Source: Amphimedon queenslandica (Eukaryota; Porifera; Demospongiae; Haplosclerida; Niphatidae). Taken from it: a stretch of 41,299 nucleotides of DNA. The stretch is from contig NW_003546316.1 in NCBI RefSeq assembly GCF_000090795.2, positions 7,114-48,412 on the forward strand, in the 5' to 3' direction. The notes under the pieces were generated by a model. The model was not told the origin of the DNA and did no database searches. It saw only the letters and a program-made list of their open reading frames with translations. Position 1 is the first letter of the stretch. The number at the start of each line of letters is the position of its first letter. The position numbers and the translations under genes were made by a program. Shown piece by piece: positions 1-12,228 of the stretch.

Positions 1-883
1 GAGACTCAAAAAAATCACATTGCTGACCATCCCACATTATGTCATCAGGATAAAATTTATTACGCAGGATATTTGAGGTTGTTGCTCCTGATTCACAGTA
101 GTAATCATCACCAACATATGAAAGTGTAGTAGCTGTTGTCCCAGTATTACAGGGACATGAATATGCTGATGTCTCATTTGAAGCAATTCCAACAGCATAA
201 GTCCAGATATGTTGGCGTGGGTTGCTTCCATGAGTAATTGATAAACCATCAACATAAGCACCATCAATGTTTGGAGAGCCTCCATAAACACCATCAGTAG
301 TTCCAAGCTGATATCCTCTGGCCTGTCCACAGACTTTAGTATAGTTCAATCCAATTGCTGAAAAGAATGTTGCACTGCATCCACCTCCTAAATTATGAGA
401 TTTATCACATAGTGTTTTGTTTCCATATGTGTAGTTGTAGAGACCTTGAGGACAGGTAGCACCAGGTTCTGTCATGTTAATGTATCCTATTCTCATCCAG
501 CCACCATTACCATCACAGTTATTACCCTCCATATCACAGTACACACTAACAATACTCCCATTACTTTGACTGATGCTATAATAGCCTGATGCTGTATTGG
601 GAATGTTCTCTAATACTTCACTGCAAGAATAAAATTTGATTAATCCCAATGAGTAACATAAAGCCTTTGGTAGACCAGCAGTTGGACAGAAAATGTATGT
701 GTAAGAACTACTTTCATTCATTTTAAAAGCTTTTCCATTATTAGCAGATAAGCAGCAGTACTGGTGATAGAGGGAAGGAGTACGATAGCCAGTAGTACAG
801 TGACCCATACCTGATGAGGCATTAGCTTCATACAATAGGACAATGAAGGAGAGAAGAAAGGTAAGACAGTAAGAACTAGACAT
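1..883 (-). CDS. Secreted fibrinogen-like (FReD-related) protein, 3' end cut by window edge
   Basis: The reading frame is open from an ATG at 883 down to base 1 (294 codons) and continues past the left edge. It starts with a signal peptide (MSSSYCLTFLLSFIVLLYEANA, broken here as MSSSYCLTFLL then SFIVLLYEANA). It is cysteine-rich with several N-glycosylation sequons. The middle holds a fibrinogen-C-terminus-like start, with SVYCDMEG and GGWMRIGYINM followed by EPGATCPQGL, then CGQARGYQ, IDGAYVDGLSITHGSNPR and DDYYCESG further on. From family knowledge this resembles secreted fibrinogen-related or lectin-like proteins that are numerous in sponges. The ligand is unknown. No intron is needed within the window. 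It is divergent from the carboxypeptidase gene, 749 bp away. The family call is moderately sure; the function is not. Confidence 0.75.
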   Translation of the reverse strand, partial: MSSSYCLTFLLSFIVLLYEANASSGMGHCTTGYRTPSLYHQYCCLSANNGKAFKMNESSSYTYIFCPTAGLPKALCYSLGLIKFYSCSEVLENIPNTASGYYSISQSNGSIVSVYCDMEGNNCDGNGGWMRIGYINMTEPGATCPQGLYNYTYGNKTLCDKSHNLGGGCSATFFSAIGLNYTKVCGQARGYQLGTTDGVYGGSPNIDGAYVDGLSITHGSNPRQHIWTYAVGIASNETSAYSCPCNTGTTATTLSYVGDDYYCESGATTSNILRNKFYPDDIMWDGQQCDFFES

Positions 884-1632
884 TCTTGTCAAACTAAAGT
901 CGACAGGACAAGTCATTGGTATGCTTGTGATGACCGTGAATCATGTAGCTAAGTAGCTTGGCATATAAAGCAAACTTTCCAACAACATACAAATAAATTT
1001 CTGGCACCAAATTGTAAACAACTACTTTTTCAAAGGCTTCCCCACATCTTTCGATCTAATTAATTTCTAAATTTTACAGTGATCAACAGTTTTTAAATTG
1101 GTACCACGTACCACGTGCCACTGACCATATTTACAATTGCATGTTAAATAGATACAATAAAACACTGCTATGAATGGTTATAACTACTGATGGCTATATA
1201 TATACCTGATGATCCTTGAATGATGGATTGTATGAAGTGCCAGAATGAGGGATTTCAATATTAGAAATGTTTGAGTGACAACTGAACTACACCTGGTCTC
1301 TGTATTGTTAGACAAGAGAAAACTGAGAAAAGTAGTAGCATGATGGAGCTAGTTCAGTCAGTAGTTTTTTCAACAAGCTATTTTCACCATGTTTAAGGCC
1401 TACATTTAAATGTGAAGATACTTTAATTTTCTCTTTTTGTACAAAACCTGTAAGCTGCTTTGATGTGAAGTAAGCCTGACTGACTGCAAAGTTTTGACCT
1501 TTAAATTTATCTAAATTTATGCTGCCTACTCCATAAATTTTTCTTCAATTTACTTGGGCATGAACTGGATTTTACATTTTTTTAATTTTAAAAGTTAAAG
1601 GCGTGACTGAAGCTAATCCCCGCCCACAAAAC
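884..1632. promoter_or_regulatory. Divergent intergenic region between the fibrinogen-like gene and PRCP
   Basis: About 750 bp of AT-rich sequence between two start codons pointing away from each other, so it must hold both promoters. I see no coding exon and no clear TATA box. The PRCP side ends in a short 5' UTR. Confidence 0.4.
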
Positions 1633-4099
1633 ATGGCTACTCGGATTTCATCCTTCTCTTTGTTCCTCTTCATTCTAGTCTCATACACGTCTGGTTTACT
1701 AAACCCCAGATCACTGAAAAATTTACCAAGAGGAAATAGTGAGAGCTCGTACGAGTATCAAACACTGTATTTTAAGCAACCTGTGAGTGAAAAAAACACT
1801 AAAAGAACAAACCTTCTAACCACACCTACTTTCATTTTAGATTGATCATTTTAACTTTGAGTCAAACGTCACGTTTTCTCAGCGTTATTTGCTCAATGAT
1901 GCATTCTGGGACAAAGACAATGGTGGTCCGATATTCTTTTATTGTGGAAATGAAGGAGATATAACGTGGTTTGCTAATAACACGGTTAGTTGCCTGGCCA
2001 CGCCCATTCTTAACGAACTATTGGATTGCATTGCTGAATGATTAATTGAATTATGATTATAATTACCAATTACAACACAATAGAAATGAATTTTAGTATC
2101 ATTATTCATAGTTCTACAGTCAGCTGCTTTCCTCTTTATTCATGTATCAGCCCTCCCTATAGCTGAATCTCCTTACGTGAATTTGGAATATTGTGATTCA
2201 GATCAAAAATTTTTTGAGCACCATCTACAATTTTTATTGCATTTATAATTTAATTTTTTGCACCTTTTGGGCCTACATAAGAATGGAATTTTTCTTTAAT
2301 TAATTGTCAATAGCTCATCAGTCACCAGTCCATAAGACTAGACTGTTACATGTACATGATGTATGCAATTTTCTTCAACTATCCTTTATTAGATAATACA
2401 CATGTAGCAGTAATACATGTATATACAACCTACTCATACATGACTACATGTACATGTACTTGACTTGTACATGTAGTCATGTAGACATGTACTACTACAT
2501 CCCAACTGAGTTTGACCCAAGAAAAACTGGAATAACTTTTTATAGGAATGTGGGATACTGTACATGTATGTATTATATTCAAGAGAAGATCATGAGCTTC
2601 TGATTGCATGTATCAACTTGTAAATAGGACACTCTATTCCAGCTTTTTTCACATGATTTTGGCATAGATTTTAACTTCATTTTAGTAGATTTTTAAAAGT
2701 TGTTCCAATACCCTGTACTATTTTAAAAAACGCAGTAGCATTACTAAATAGGATTCACCCCACTTCAAAATGGCTGCCACGACTTTTGCGGGATATTTTG
2801 CCAAAAATTGCTAGACAGAATTCTCCACTTTTAAGTTTTTTTCTTATGCATATACACATGTACTTATGTTGTATAGAAGTTTGAGTGAATTCAAATCAAA
2901 ATTAGATTTTTTACGAATTTTTAAAGTTCCTCGAAAATCTGAGCAAAGTCCCTGTACTATAGTACATGGTCGGGGCCAAATTTCACCAAAAATGACTAAG
3001 AGAGAATTCTCCATTTTTATTACATTTTCTGATGCATATACATGTTTTTATGTTGTGTAGAAAGTTTGAGCTGGTTCTGATCGAAATTGAATTTTTAATG
3101 AATTTTTTAAGTCACTCAAAAATTTGAATAAAGTCCCTGTACTATAGTACATGGTCTCGAGCCAAATTTTTCCGAAATTGAAAAGAAGACATTTCCCCAC
3201 TTATATATATTTTTTGATGCATATACATGTACTTATGTTGCTTAGAAAGTTTTAGCACATTCCAATCAAAATTGGATTTTTTATGATTTTTTTAAAAAGT
3301 TGCTACAAAAGTCATGCACTCTATTATAGTGCTGTTTAGCTCACTTAGCATGCTTTGTGGGAAACCCTGCTCTACTCTATAACATGTTATAATTACTATT
3401 GACTAAGTAAGTCTATACTCTTATTCTATTTCACTTAAGAGATAATTAGTGTGTATAATGATACTGTAATCTATTTATGATGCTAATTATAGTAACGATG
3501 ATATTACATTATTTATGCTTCTCTGTCTTTGTCAAAATCATGTGCTACAAGGTTATACAAGGTTGCTACATCTTACAATGTGACATATGTTATTCTTTTA
3601 ATATAATATGATTTTAATTTTTTCTCTCTCAGGGTTTTGTTTGGGACATAGCCCCTGAATTCAAGGCTCTCGTAGTGTTTGCCGAGCACCGGTACTACGG
3701 GAATACTCTACCATTTGGAGCAGAATCCTATGCCAACTTGAGTACCTTAGGCTACCTCACGTCAGAGCAGGCACTGGCCGACTTTGTTTTGCTGATAAAT
3801 GATTTGAAGGGCAAGTATGGAGATGTTCCTGTGGTAGCATTTGGTGGATCATATGGAGGTACTTTGACCTATTTCTATATGCTTTACTATGCTCTCTTTT
3901 TTGTCCTATTTATGCATGTCTTTCCTCACTTCCTTTTCTTTAATTTTTGTGTCATTTACATTCTCCCTCTCTCTTTCACCTCCCCTCTCTCTCTCACTCT
4001 CTCTCTCTTTCTCTCTCACTCTGTCTCTCTCTCACTCTCTGTCTCTCTCTCTGTCTCTGTCTCTCTCTGTCTCTGCCTCTGTCTCTCTCTCACTCTCTC

Positions 4100-4139
<40 letters not shown>

Positions 4140-5147
4140 CCTCTTTCTCTCCAGGAATGCTCTCAGCCTGGATAAGGATGAAGTATCCTAGTGTTGTGGT
4201 TGGGTAGGTGGATAGTCTACTAATGATTGGTTTCCTTTTATTGTAATGATTTAATAATAGTTTTGGCCTTTACTATCATACATGATACATATCCTTTTAC
4301 ATTTAATTATCCAAATATGACCAACAACAATCATAAAGCCTCTCTTAAGTGTATAATAATAATCCTCATGACATGTCTTTCTCTCTCACTCTCTTTTCTC
4401 TGCCCATCCTTCCCTTCTCTCTCTCCTTCTTTCTTTTATTCTTTTAGTTCAATAGCAGCTTCAGCTCCTATTTGGCAGTTTCCTGGTTTGTGTGACTGTG
4501 GGGTATGTAATACAGAGTCATTCCTTCTCTCTTTACATTTCCATCTTGTTCTCTCTCTCCACCTTCCTCTATCCTTCCCCCCCTCTCTCTCTCCATCATT
4601 CCCACCTCCTTCTCCCCAGAAAGCAAATGAGATTATATCCTCCACAATGAGCCAATACAGTACTAATTGCTACAACAATGTCCTCAGCTCTTGGGACATC
4701 ATAAATAAAACTGGGACCACCTCAGGTGAGTCCCAGGTGCACACTTAATTTATTTGTGTCCTATTCTCTAATGGGAAGCCGTTTAGTATTGTTTTTATGT
4801 GGTTTAGGTGGTCTGTCTCTCCTCTCCACCACATTCTCTCTCTGCCAGCCACTTAAGGATTCATTGACACTTATGTCTTGGCTACAAGACGTTTGGTTTA
4901 ACTTGGCCATGAGTGAGTAGCTTAATTAGAAGCATGTGTAGTAGTGGCAGTAGTAGTGGCATTGCTGAGTGTACATGTATGTGTGTCTCTGTGTGTCTTT
5001 ATCAAACATTTTATCATTTATCCACCCACTTTTCACATGTATACCCTCCTTTATCTATTGTTCACTTTACTTACTGCTCACCCCTCCTCTCTCTCTCTCC
5101 CTCTCCTCTCTCTCTCTCTCTCTCTCTCCTACTTTTTCTCCTACTCT

Positions 5148-5184
<37 letters not shown>

Positions 5185-7198
5185 TCTCTCCCTCTCTCTT
5201 TTTCTATATTTACTATATATCACTGTCACACTTCTCTCTCTCATTTTTCCAGTGAATTATCCTTATCCTGCTAACTTTATGGAACCATTGCCAGCTTGGC
5301 CACTCAATGTATGACACTAACTAGCACGCACACACACACACACACACACACTCACCTTTACAGTACATATGTAACATGTACATGTAAATTGGCATCCATG
5401 TAGCATAGTATTAACATCACACAGTTACATGTTCTTTTCATTGAATGAACAGGAATGAGAGACATGTTACACTAAACTTTGTACTGCCTTGAGCCTTAGA
5501 TTTTGATCATTTTTATCATTAATAAATGAGCTACTGTATAAGTATGGAACTGATATCCAGTACTTGTGCATTGATATCTTCTTTTGATAGCTCTCTCATT
5601 CTTATCACTATCATGACATTATGCCATTGTTATATTTGATATTATTTGTGATATTAGGTAACCTGTCAAAAGCTGTCACAGACTTTCACAACTGAAGATG
5701 ATGATATTAAAGTAAAAATCATAATAATAATGATATTAATTGGCAGTCTTCTTGCTATGTTATATCTAATGCACTTTTGTATGTCAACAAGGCTTGTGTG
5801 TATCTGTTGGGTTCGTAGCATATGGTTAATACAACTCCCCAGCTGTTCTGTTAGTTTTGTAGGCAGTACAATAATCTGGAATAGCGAGTTTGTTTTGTAT
5901 TCTTGAGAGGAGTGCGATTTGTCAGTTGAGTGATTAGTAGTAGTCATTCCTCCATCTCACTTACTCTCTCATTATCTGTGTCTCTTTGTTTGTCTCTTTT
6001 ATTTTCCTCTTTCTCTCTCTCTCTCTCTTTCTGCTAAACATACTTGTACATCCATGTATATACTTCTCTCTCTCTATCTCTGTTCATTTTAATACTCATG
6101 TTACTCCATTCTCTCTTTCTTTCTTTCTCTCTCTTCCTATCCCTTATCTTCAAAACATTCTTACTCTAATTTCTCACTTACTCTCTCACACACACACAGC
6201 TGTTACAAGCTTTATCCACAGCAATGCAGGTGTATTACAATTACTCAGGTCAGAGCAGCTGCCTGGATTTAAACAAGGAGAGTTCAACAGATCTGGGAGC
6301 AAAAGGATGGTCCTACCAGGTACATGTATATAAGAAAGAAATACATATGCATGAGCCACCATTTTATTATGAAGTCATTTTCCTTCTCCATTTCTCTGCT
6401 TTCATTCCTTCTTTCTTGATTTCTTTTTATGTCTAGTATTGTACTGAGATGGCTATGCCAATGTGTAGCAAAGGAGGAGACAATGATGCCTTCCCCAAGC
6501 AACAAGTAAGGAGAGAGAGAGAGAGAGAGATTTATAATATAATATCCTCCTGTATAAACTCATCACCGTATAATTTTTGGCTGCACTGTGTGAAACACAG
6601 GAAGTAATTGCTTTCTTTACACCTAACTCTCTCTCCCTCTCCCTCTCTCTCTCTCTCTCTCTTGTGTAGTGGACAGTTAATAATTACGTTAAGAATTGTC
6701 AAGATAGTTTTCCTGGCATTCAGCCACGCCCCTATTGGATAGAGAAGGTTTACAATGGAAAGAATATATCAGCTTTTTCAAATATTGTCTTCAGGTTTGA
6801 CTGGTTTGTGTAGGGTGGGCCTCTGACAGTGTTTGTTTGTGTGTGTGTATTCTTTTGTCACTCTCACTTTGTTATGATAAATGTGGTGTACTATTGTAAT
6901 GAGTATTGATAAAGATATTTTTAATTAGTGCCTATCTCTCTCTTCCATCCCTTGACCCACCCCTCCCTCCCTCCCTCCTCTTAGTAATGGTGATCTGGAT
7001 CCATGGAGTGCTGGTGTTGTCTTGGACAATATCTCCGATTCTCTCATTGCAGTTATCATCAATGATGGCGCTCATCATTTAGATCTTAGAGAAGCGAATC
7101 CCATGGATACGGATTCTGTGAAAGCCGCTCGCAACATTCACAAAGACAACATCAATAAATGGATCGGCGGATATAAGAAAATGGCCGAAGCATATTAA
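1633..7198 (+). CDS. PRCP: Lysosomal Pro-X carboxypeptidase (serine carboxypeptidase S28), 13 exons, 490 aa
   Basis: Exons: 1633-1782, 1841-1984, 3633-3858, 4155-4203, 4448-4502, 4620-4725, 4808-4912, 5253-5308, 5658-5711, 6200-6319, 6437-6505, 6670-6794, 6985-7198; all phases join. The protein begins with a signal peptide ([20 protein letters not shown]). S28 hallmarks are present: FAEHRYYG, catalytic Ser171 in GGSYGG, Asp425 in SNGDLDPWS and His450 in GAHHLDLR. The Asp-His spacing (25) matches my memory of human [19 protein letters not shown] and YNGKNIS favour PRCP over DPP7. Known role: removal of the C-terminal residue after proline in acidic compartments. One oddity is SAGVV after the catalytic Asp where relatives have SGGGV. 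The ATG at 1633 was chosen because it directly begins the signal peptide. The gene is convergent with beta-thymosin. Confidence 0.93.
2437..2483. repeat. Perfect 18-bp inverted repeat in PRCP intron 2
   Basis: The left arm 2437-2454 (TACATGACTACATGTACA) is the exact reverse complement of 2466-2483, with an 11-nt loop. It sits in a stretch dense in ACATGTAC palindromes and could form a cruciform or an RNA hairpin. Confidence 0.85.
2760..3330 (+). repeat. Dispersed intronic repeat, three tandem monomers (PRCP intron 2)
   Basis: Monomers of about 185 bp recur here. The shared box GATGCATATACATG (or a close variant) lies near 2845, 3031 and 3216. It is followed by GTAGAAAGTTTGAG and by CCCTGTACTATAGTACATGG near 2950 and 3135. 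The same family appears in introns of ABCE1, the CNG gene, the TRP-like gene and the USP12/46-like gene, each time in the sense orientation of its host. No coding capacity and no terminal repeats were seen. Confidence 0.85.
3961..4152 (+). repeat. (CT)n tract before the exon-4 acceptor of PRCP
   Basis: Almost pure CT with CA/GT interruptions, ending at the ccag acceptor (4151-4154). It produces long Leu/Ser-only open frames that are not genes. Confidence 0.9.
5090..5208 (+). repeat. (CT)n tract in PRCP intron 7
   Basis: CT-rich microsatellite on the sense strand, upstream of the acceptor at 5252. A (CA)n run follows at about 5324-5352 in the next intron. Confidence 0.85.
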
Positions 7199-7802
7199 TA
7201 ACTTTGTTCTTGCATTTGCCGCAGCATTTTGTATATATTATTTATATTGTATTATAAAATGATTACAATCCAGCTGTTACACTTCTAATTTGAAATAAGG
7301 CTATTAAGATGGAAGTGGTTTTTGTTATCTTAGCAACTATGCTGTATAATGAATCCACTTTAACCAAGTGTGTGGCATTGAATAGCATAGTACTACACTA
7401 CTCATAATGGTAATTATAGTAGCCACTATGGTCTAGGTCTACCCCATTTGACAATGTCATTTCTTTAACAGGTTTTCTCTTCAAAAATGGTCTGATCAAA
7501 ACAAAAATAATAAGAGAGCATAATAATAAGATTAATTTCTACCAGCTTTTGCTTAATAATAATAATAATTGTAATAACTCTCTATTCACTGCTAAATAAT
7601 AATAACACAAGTTAAAGAGACTTAAATTTGAAACATAAAAGTACACACTCTCTCTTCCTTCCACCCCCTCCTCATTCTCACCACCACAAAGCAGGAGAAA
7701 AGAGAGAGGGGGAGGTCGAGAAAAGAGAGTGGAACTGTTTAAGTTAAGAGTTAATAGACAGACAGGTCATAACTACAACACGAGATACAGAGAGAAGACA
7801 GC
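7199..7802. other. Convergent 3' intergenic region, PRCP / beta-thymosin
   Basis: Holds the 3' UTRs of two converging genes. An AAT microsatellite lies near 7556-7570, and CT-rich then GA-rich stretches lie at about 7650-7735. No further gene was seen. Confidence 0.5.
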
Positions 7803-8000
<198 letters not shown>

Positions 8001-8300
8001 CTACAGAAAACAAATGACAATATCAAAAGATGGAGATGAGTATCAGTGGAGTCCATCCAGGGTGGACACCACGAGGCAATTAGAAGTCTTAGGAGTTAGG
8101 AAAGAGTGGGGGTAGGGGAAGGCATTGCTGGGTTGCAAGGAGCCTCTCAGCCCTCTCTGGACTTACTTTCTCTTGAAAACGTTGACGATATAAGCTAAAG
8201 CAGGCAGAGACAGCAGATCCGAGGGCGACTGTGAAGCTGCAAGGGCTGCGGGTTGACTTTGGTGAACTTGGGAGGAAGTGGGCGGCTATGTACTCTATTC

Positions 8301-8345
8301 TGATTGGTCAGGTCCATAGCGACCCCTAGCAACCATATGACGTCA
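8301..8345 (-). promoter_or_regulatory. Beta-thymosin promoter: CCAAT box and CRE palindrome
   Basis: On the minus strand, a CCAAT motif lies within TGACCAATCA (8301-8310) and a perfect CRE, TGACGTCA, at 8338-8345. Both are upstream of the presumed 5' UTR exon (about 8167-8250). GCGACC-CCT-AGCAAC at 8319-8333 is one mismatch from the RFX X-box consensus. The motifs are seen directly; their use is inferred. Confidence 0.55.
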
Positions 8346-8750
8346 CCGTCTATCTGGGTTGTGAATCTTGTCCCCCTGCACTTTGTCTATGAATAATAGA
8401 TTGTGGCTGATGGAGATTTTATCGCATTACTGCAAACCGCAATCATTCCAGCAGTACTTGTGCCCCTTATGGAGGCATTTCTTTACTAAAACAATACATA
8501 GTGTCATTCTAACTGCCCTAATTAAATATTTCTAATGCAATAACAATATGATACTGTAAACAAAAATTAGAGAACATCAATGTACGGATTCTTGGAGAGA
8601 GAGACAGAGAGGGAGAGAGAAGACAAAGAAGGATACAAAAGAAATAAGGCAGAGAAACGAGAGCGACAAAGAAAAGGAGGATTAAAATAATTAAAAGGAG
8701 TGAATGGATTCATTATAGTCTCAGAGATATCAAGTTCATTTCTTCATTAT
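8346..8750. other. Intergenic region between beta-thymosin and DNAAF6
   Basis: Contains a GA-rich stretch at about 8594-8695 and no convincing exon. The 3' UTR of DNAAF6 lies at its right end. Confidence 0.4.
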
Positions 8751-9163
8751 TCATTTATTAAGGAAATCATATTCCCTTGTCACTCTTAGTGTTATTTCTA
8801 ATATCTGCTCTTCGCTTAGCCATTTTGCTTTACCACTCTTGTGATCGACTGTATGAGGAAGATATAGACCTAAATGACTGGAAGAAGAGACGAGAAGAAG
8901 GAGGAAAAGAGAGACAATAGTTACTATACACATAGTCATGATGCACGTATGTAGCTAAAATAGCATTAACAAATTACCAATCCTGACTATCCACACAAAC
9001 ACAAACATAATCATGAGGATATGCATTGAGATTATGCTGTTATGATATTGAGAAATATAAAGTGGTAGATTAAGACCATGCTACAGTTCATAAGTCAACA
9101 CTGAAACAAAAACAAGGATTCACATTATGCACACGCCTAACCTTTCAGTCTACACACCGACCT

Positions 9164-9200
<37 letters not shown>

Positions 9201-10221
9201 CCCCCCCCTCTCTCTCTTGCTCTTACTGTATTGGAGTCTGGCAATCAATGTGCTTGCTTGTTACTACCAAATCCACATCCTTATACTGTACATTAGGAAG
9301 GTGTATTCTTAACTGCATGTAGTATAGAGAAAGAGAAAAAAGAGGAGGAGAGGAAAGATAGAGAGTGAAACAGAAGGAAAGAAAGACTTGTGATTACATA
9401 TACAACTTTCAATTTGTCATTAGAAATAAAAGGCGTTGCTTGTGTTATTTTAAACTTACAAACAAGTCTTCGCAAGCTGAAGTGAGTGGTGTCTTGTTTG
9501 TCATGCCAAGGAATATGTCTTCCGTAGTTACTGCCTGCTTGAACATCATTTCATATCTTGAGAGTAAAGTGGACAAAGAAAATAAAAAGTAATAAAAATG
9601 ATTATTATCGAGAAAATCTCCTAAGTAATTGTACTAGATTAGACGCTTATATGCGGCGCATTTGAATGTAGAATTTAGCTATCCATTCCTTAAATGTATA
9701 AACATACATGTAGGCTTTTGCAACAAAAATAAATTCCACTCATTCATAAATTTGTCCCAAGTTGTTTGCCCCAAGCATTCCCCAGATGGGAGCCAGACAG
9801 AATGAATCAGGTTCTTGGCACATTAGCACTCCACTATTGAGCTAAATGGCCTCGGTTTTTAACACCTCCATTGATAGCCAATAAATACCTCACATAACTA
9901 TGAGGTACTCACTCTGGTTCTGCTCTGTCATCATCAAAGGCGATTTCAGTTGCTTCCTGGACTTCCTCTTGGTCCCATATACCCTTGTCACTCCTCTCCT
10001 TCTCTCTAGTGGTTGATGAAGCTGGGGGGCCAATTGAGCCAGGGTGGGCATATGGAGAAGGAGTCACCTTTTCTGGCTGAAATAATAATATCAAGGCTTG
10101 CTTTAGGCTGTATGGACCTCACCTGATCTTCATCCTGGCCCTCTTTTTCTGGAGGGTGCAGTAAATCATTGAGCAAGGCCAATGAATTGGCTTCCCCTGC
10201 CATTGGTGTTAGAGTAGCCAT
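8751..10221 (-). CDS. DNAAF6: Dynein axonemal assembly factor 6 (PIH1D3-like), 5 exons, 190 aa
   Basis: Exons in sense order: 10123-10221, 9913-10076, 9460-9556, 9227-9312, 8751-8877; phases close at 573 nt. Exon 1 encodes MATLTPMAGEANSLALLNDL. Exon 3 carries the diagnostic YEMMFKQAVTTEDIFLGM and SACEDLF, matching the PIH1D3 signature. Exons 4 and 5 form the CS/p23-like beta-sandwich end: LRIHLPNV, LGLYLPHTVDHKSGKAKW and ILEITLRVTREYDF. From family knowledge, it is an HSP90/R2TP co-chaperone that pre-assembles axonemal dynein arms in the cytoplasm, so it is needed for motile cilia. It is slightly shorter than the human protein (about 214 aa), mainly in the acidic linker. It shares a 77-bp promoter with ABCE1. 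Confidence 0.9.
9164..9220 (-). repeat. Purine (GA)n tract just after the DNAAF6 exon-4 donor
   Basis: The forward strand reads CTCTCT...CCCCCCCC. On the sense (minus) strand this is GA/G-rich and starts within about 10 nt of the gtaaga donor at 9226. Confidence 0.85.
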
Positions 10222-10298
10222 GACAACAAATAGGCGGTGTTGAGCCACGCCCACAAACAAAATGGCGTTTGTTTGACACGTGGTTTGTGAAAGAGAAG
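10214..10298. promoter_or_regulatory. Bidirectional DNAAF6/ABCE1 promoter with X-box-like site
   Basis: Only 77 bp separate the two start codons (10221 and 10299). It holds CCACGCCC (10245-10252), AAAATGGCG (10259-10267, YY1-like), an E-box CACGTG (10277-10282) and AAGATGGCTG at the ABCE1 ATG. On the minus strand GTTGTCATGGCTAC (10214-10227) resembles an RFX X-box and contains the DNAAF6 start codon. The motifs are visible; factor binding is inferred. Confidence 0.6.
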
Positions 10299-11665
10299 AT
10301 GGCTGACAAGTTGACAAGGATTGCCATTGTCAACAGCGACCGTTGCAAACCAAAGAAATGCAAGCAAGAGTGCAGGAGGTCCTGCCCTGTTAACAAAATG
10401 GGTAAGGAAGAAATGAAGGCTATTATTTATCCTTCAAAAAATAAAATCAATAAATTAAAACACAATAATTTTTCTCTCCCTCTTTTTTCCTTATAAGGTA
10501 AATTGTGTATAGAGGCTACTCCAGCTGATAAGTTGGCTAAGATATCGGAGGAACTCTGCATTGGTTGTGGTATATGCGTAAAGGTGAAAAGAAAATTTTA
10601 ATTATTAATTAATGTGTGTTTAATCTGGGGATAGGAAGTTGTGGTGCCGATACAGTTATGCATACAGAAATATTGGCTAGTTATTTCTCTTTGAAATTAT
10701 ATGCTTTATTACGTTGATTTATACTTTATTGATGTATATACATGTATTACATGGATTACGTCTAATTTATTAGATTTAGATTTTAAATTACGTCTTTTCC
10801 TTTCTTTCTCTTTCTCTCACTCACAGAAATGTCCATTTAGTGCAATAGTCATTATTAATCTACCGAGTAATCTCGAGAAGGACACGACTCATCGTTATTC
10901 TGCCAACTCGTTTAAGCTCCACCGTCTCCCCGTCCCTCGTCAGGGGGTAGTCCTCGGTCTAGTGGGTACTAACGGTATCGGGAAGTCGACGGCACTCAAG
11001 ATACTCTCCGGGAAACTCCAACCTAACCTTGGACAGTTCTCAGTTAGTTTGGGGGGTGGAATATATACGCAATGTGCCTTAGAGTGACTTTTCTGTTGAT
11101 TACTGTAATTGTTGTAATTAGTGAATATTGTTAAAGATTATATTCCGTGACTAATTAATTGTCCACATTAATCCTAGCATTTTATTTTGGTAACAATGAC
11201 CAACTGTAGCATAGTACTAGGCTATGTAACTTAAAAGTCAATCTACAGCCATTACTTTAGAGTAGAGAAGGAAAGATGCATGTAAAAGAGAGAGAGGGTT
11301 AAGAAAGATGAGCATAATTATTGTTTTAAAGAGAGGTAGAAGGGGAGAAAGATTGATGATATATCATACATGTACATGTACATACTTTCTTTTGTTGTAT
11401 TTATACAGAATCCTCCCAGTTGGCAGGAGATACTCACTCACTTTCGTGGCTCGGAGCTACAAAACTACTTCACTAAAATAGTAGAGTATGATTTAAAGGT
11501 AAATGATAACGATCTATTGATTATACATTGCGATTTGGGAAAGTTATTTATTATTTATTTTTGTTATCTGCTGTGTGTACATGTACACCATGTGCTTGTA
11601 CATATATGAACATTGTAATACATTTTAAAATCACAGTGTCTTCCTATTGTGGTTTCTCTTTCCCC

Positions 11666-11760
<95 letters not shown>

Positions 11761-11951
11761 ACTCTCACTCTCTCCTTCATTAGGCTTGTATTAAGCCTCA
11801 ATATGTTGATCAGATACCTAAAGCTGTCAAAGGGACTGTTAACGGAATGCTGGATAAGAAGAATGAGATGGGGGTGCTAGAGTCAGTGTGCGAGCAATTT
11901 GGTAAGCAAAGAAACTGAATCAACAAGAAACCTGCTAACAATAACAGCAGC

Positions 11952-11986
<35 letters not shown>

Positions 11987-12169
11987 TTGTTTTTACTTGG
12001 TTCTGATATAGTATAATATGTAAATCTTTCTTTTTGTTCCTTCTCTGTTTTTTCTCTTTACAGATCTTGCTGCTGTGAGAGATCGTAATATTGAGGATCT
12101 CAGCGGAGGAGAGCTCCAACGTTTTGCCTGTGCTGTAGTCTGTATACAGAGAGCTGACATGTAGGGGGG

Positions 12170-12228
<59 letters not shown>

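Noticed and set aside
37..330. 97-codon minus-strand frame at the left edge
   Set aside because: It is out of frame with the continuous fibrinogen-like protein that covers the same bases.
1603..1632. Earlier PRCP start giving MTEANPRPQN before the signal peptide
   Set aside because: That codon is GTG, and a ten-residue lead would bury the signal peptide; the ATG at 1633 fits better.
3675..5314. Long Leu/Ser/Pro-rich open frames over the CT tracts of PRCP introns
   Set aside because: They are read-through of (CT)n microsatellites beyond donor sites; the conserved protein splices around them.
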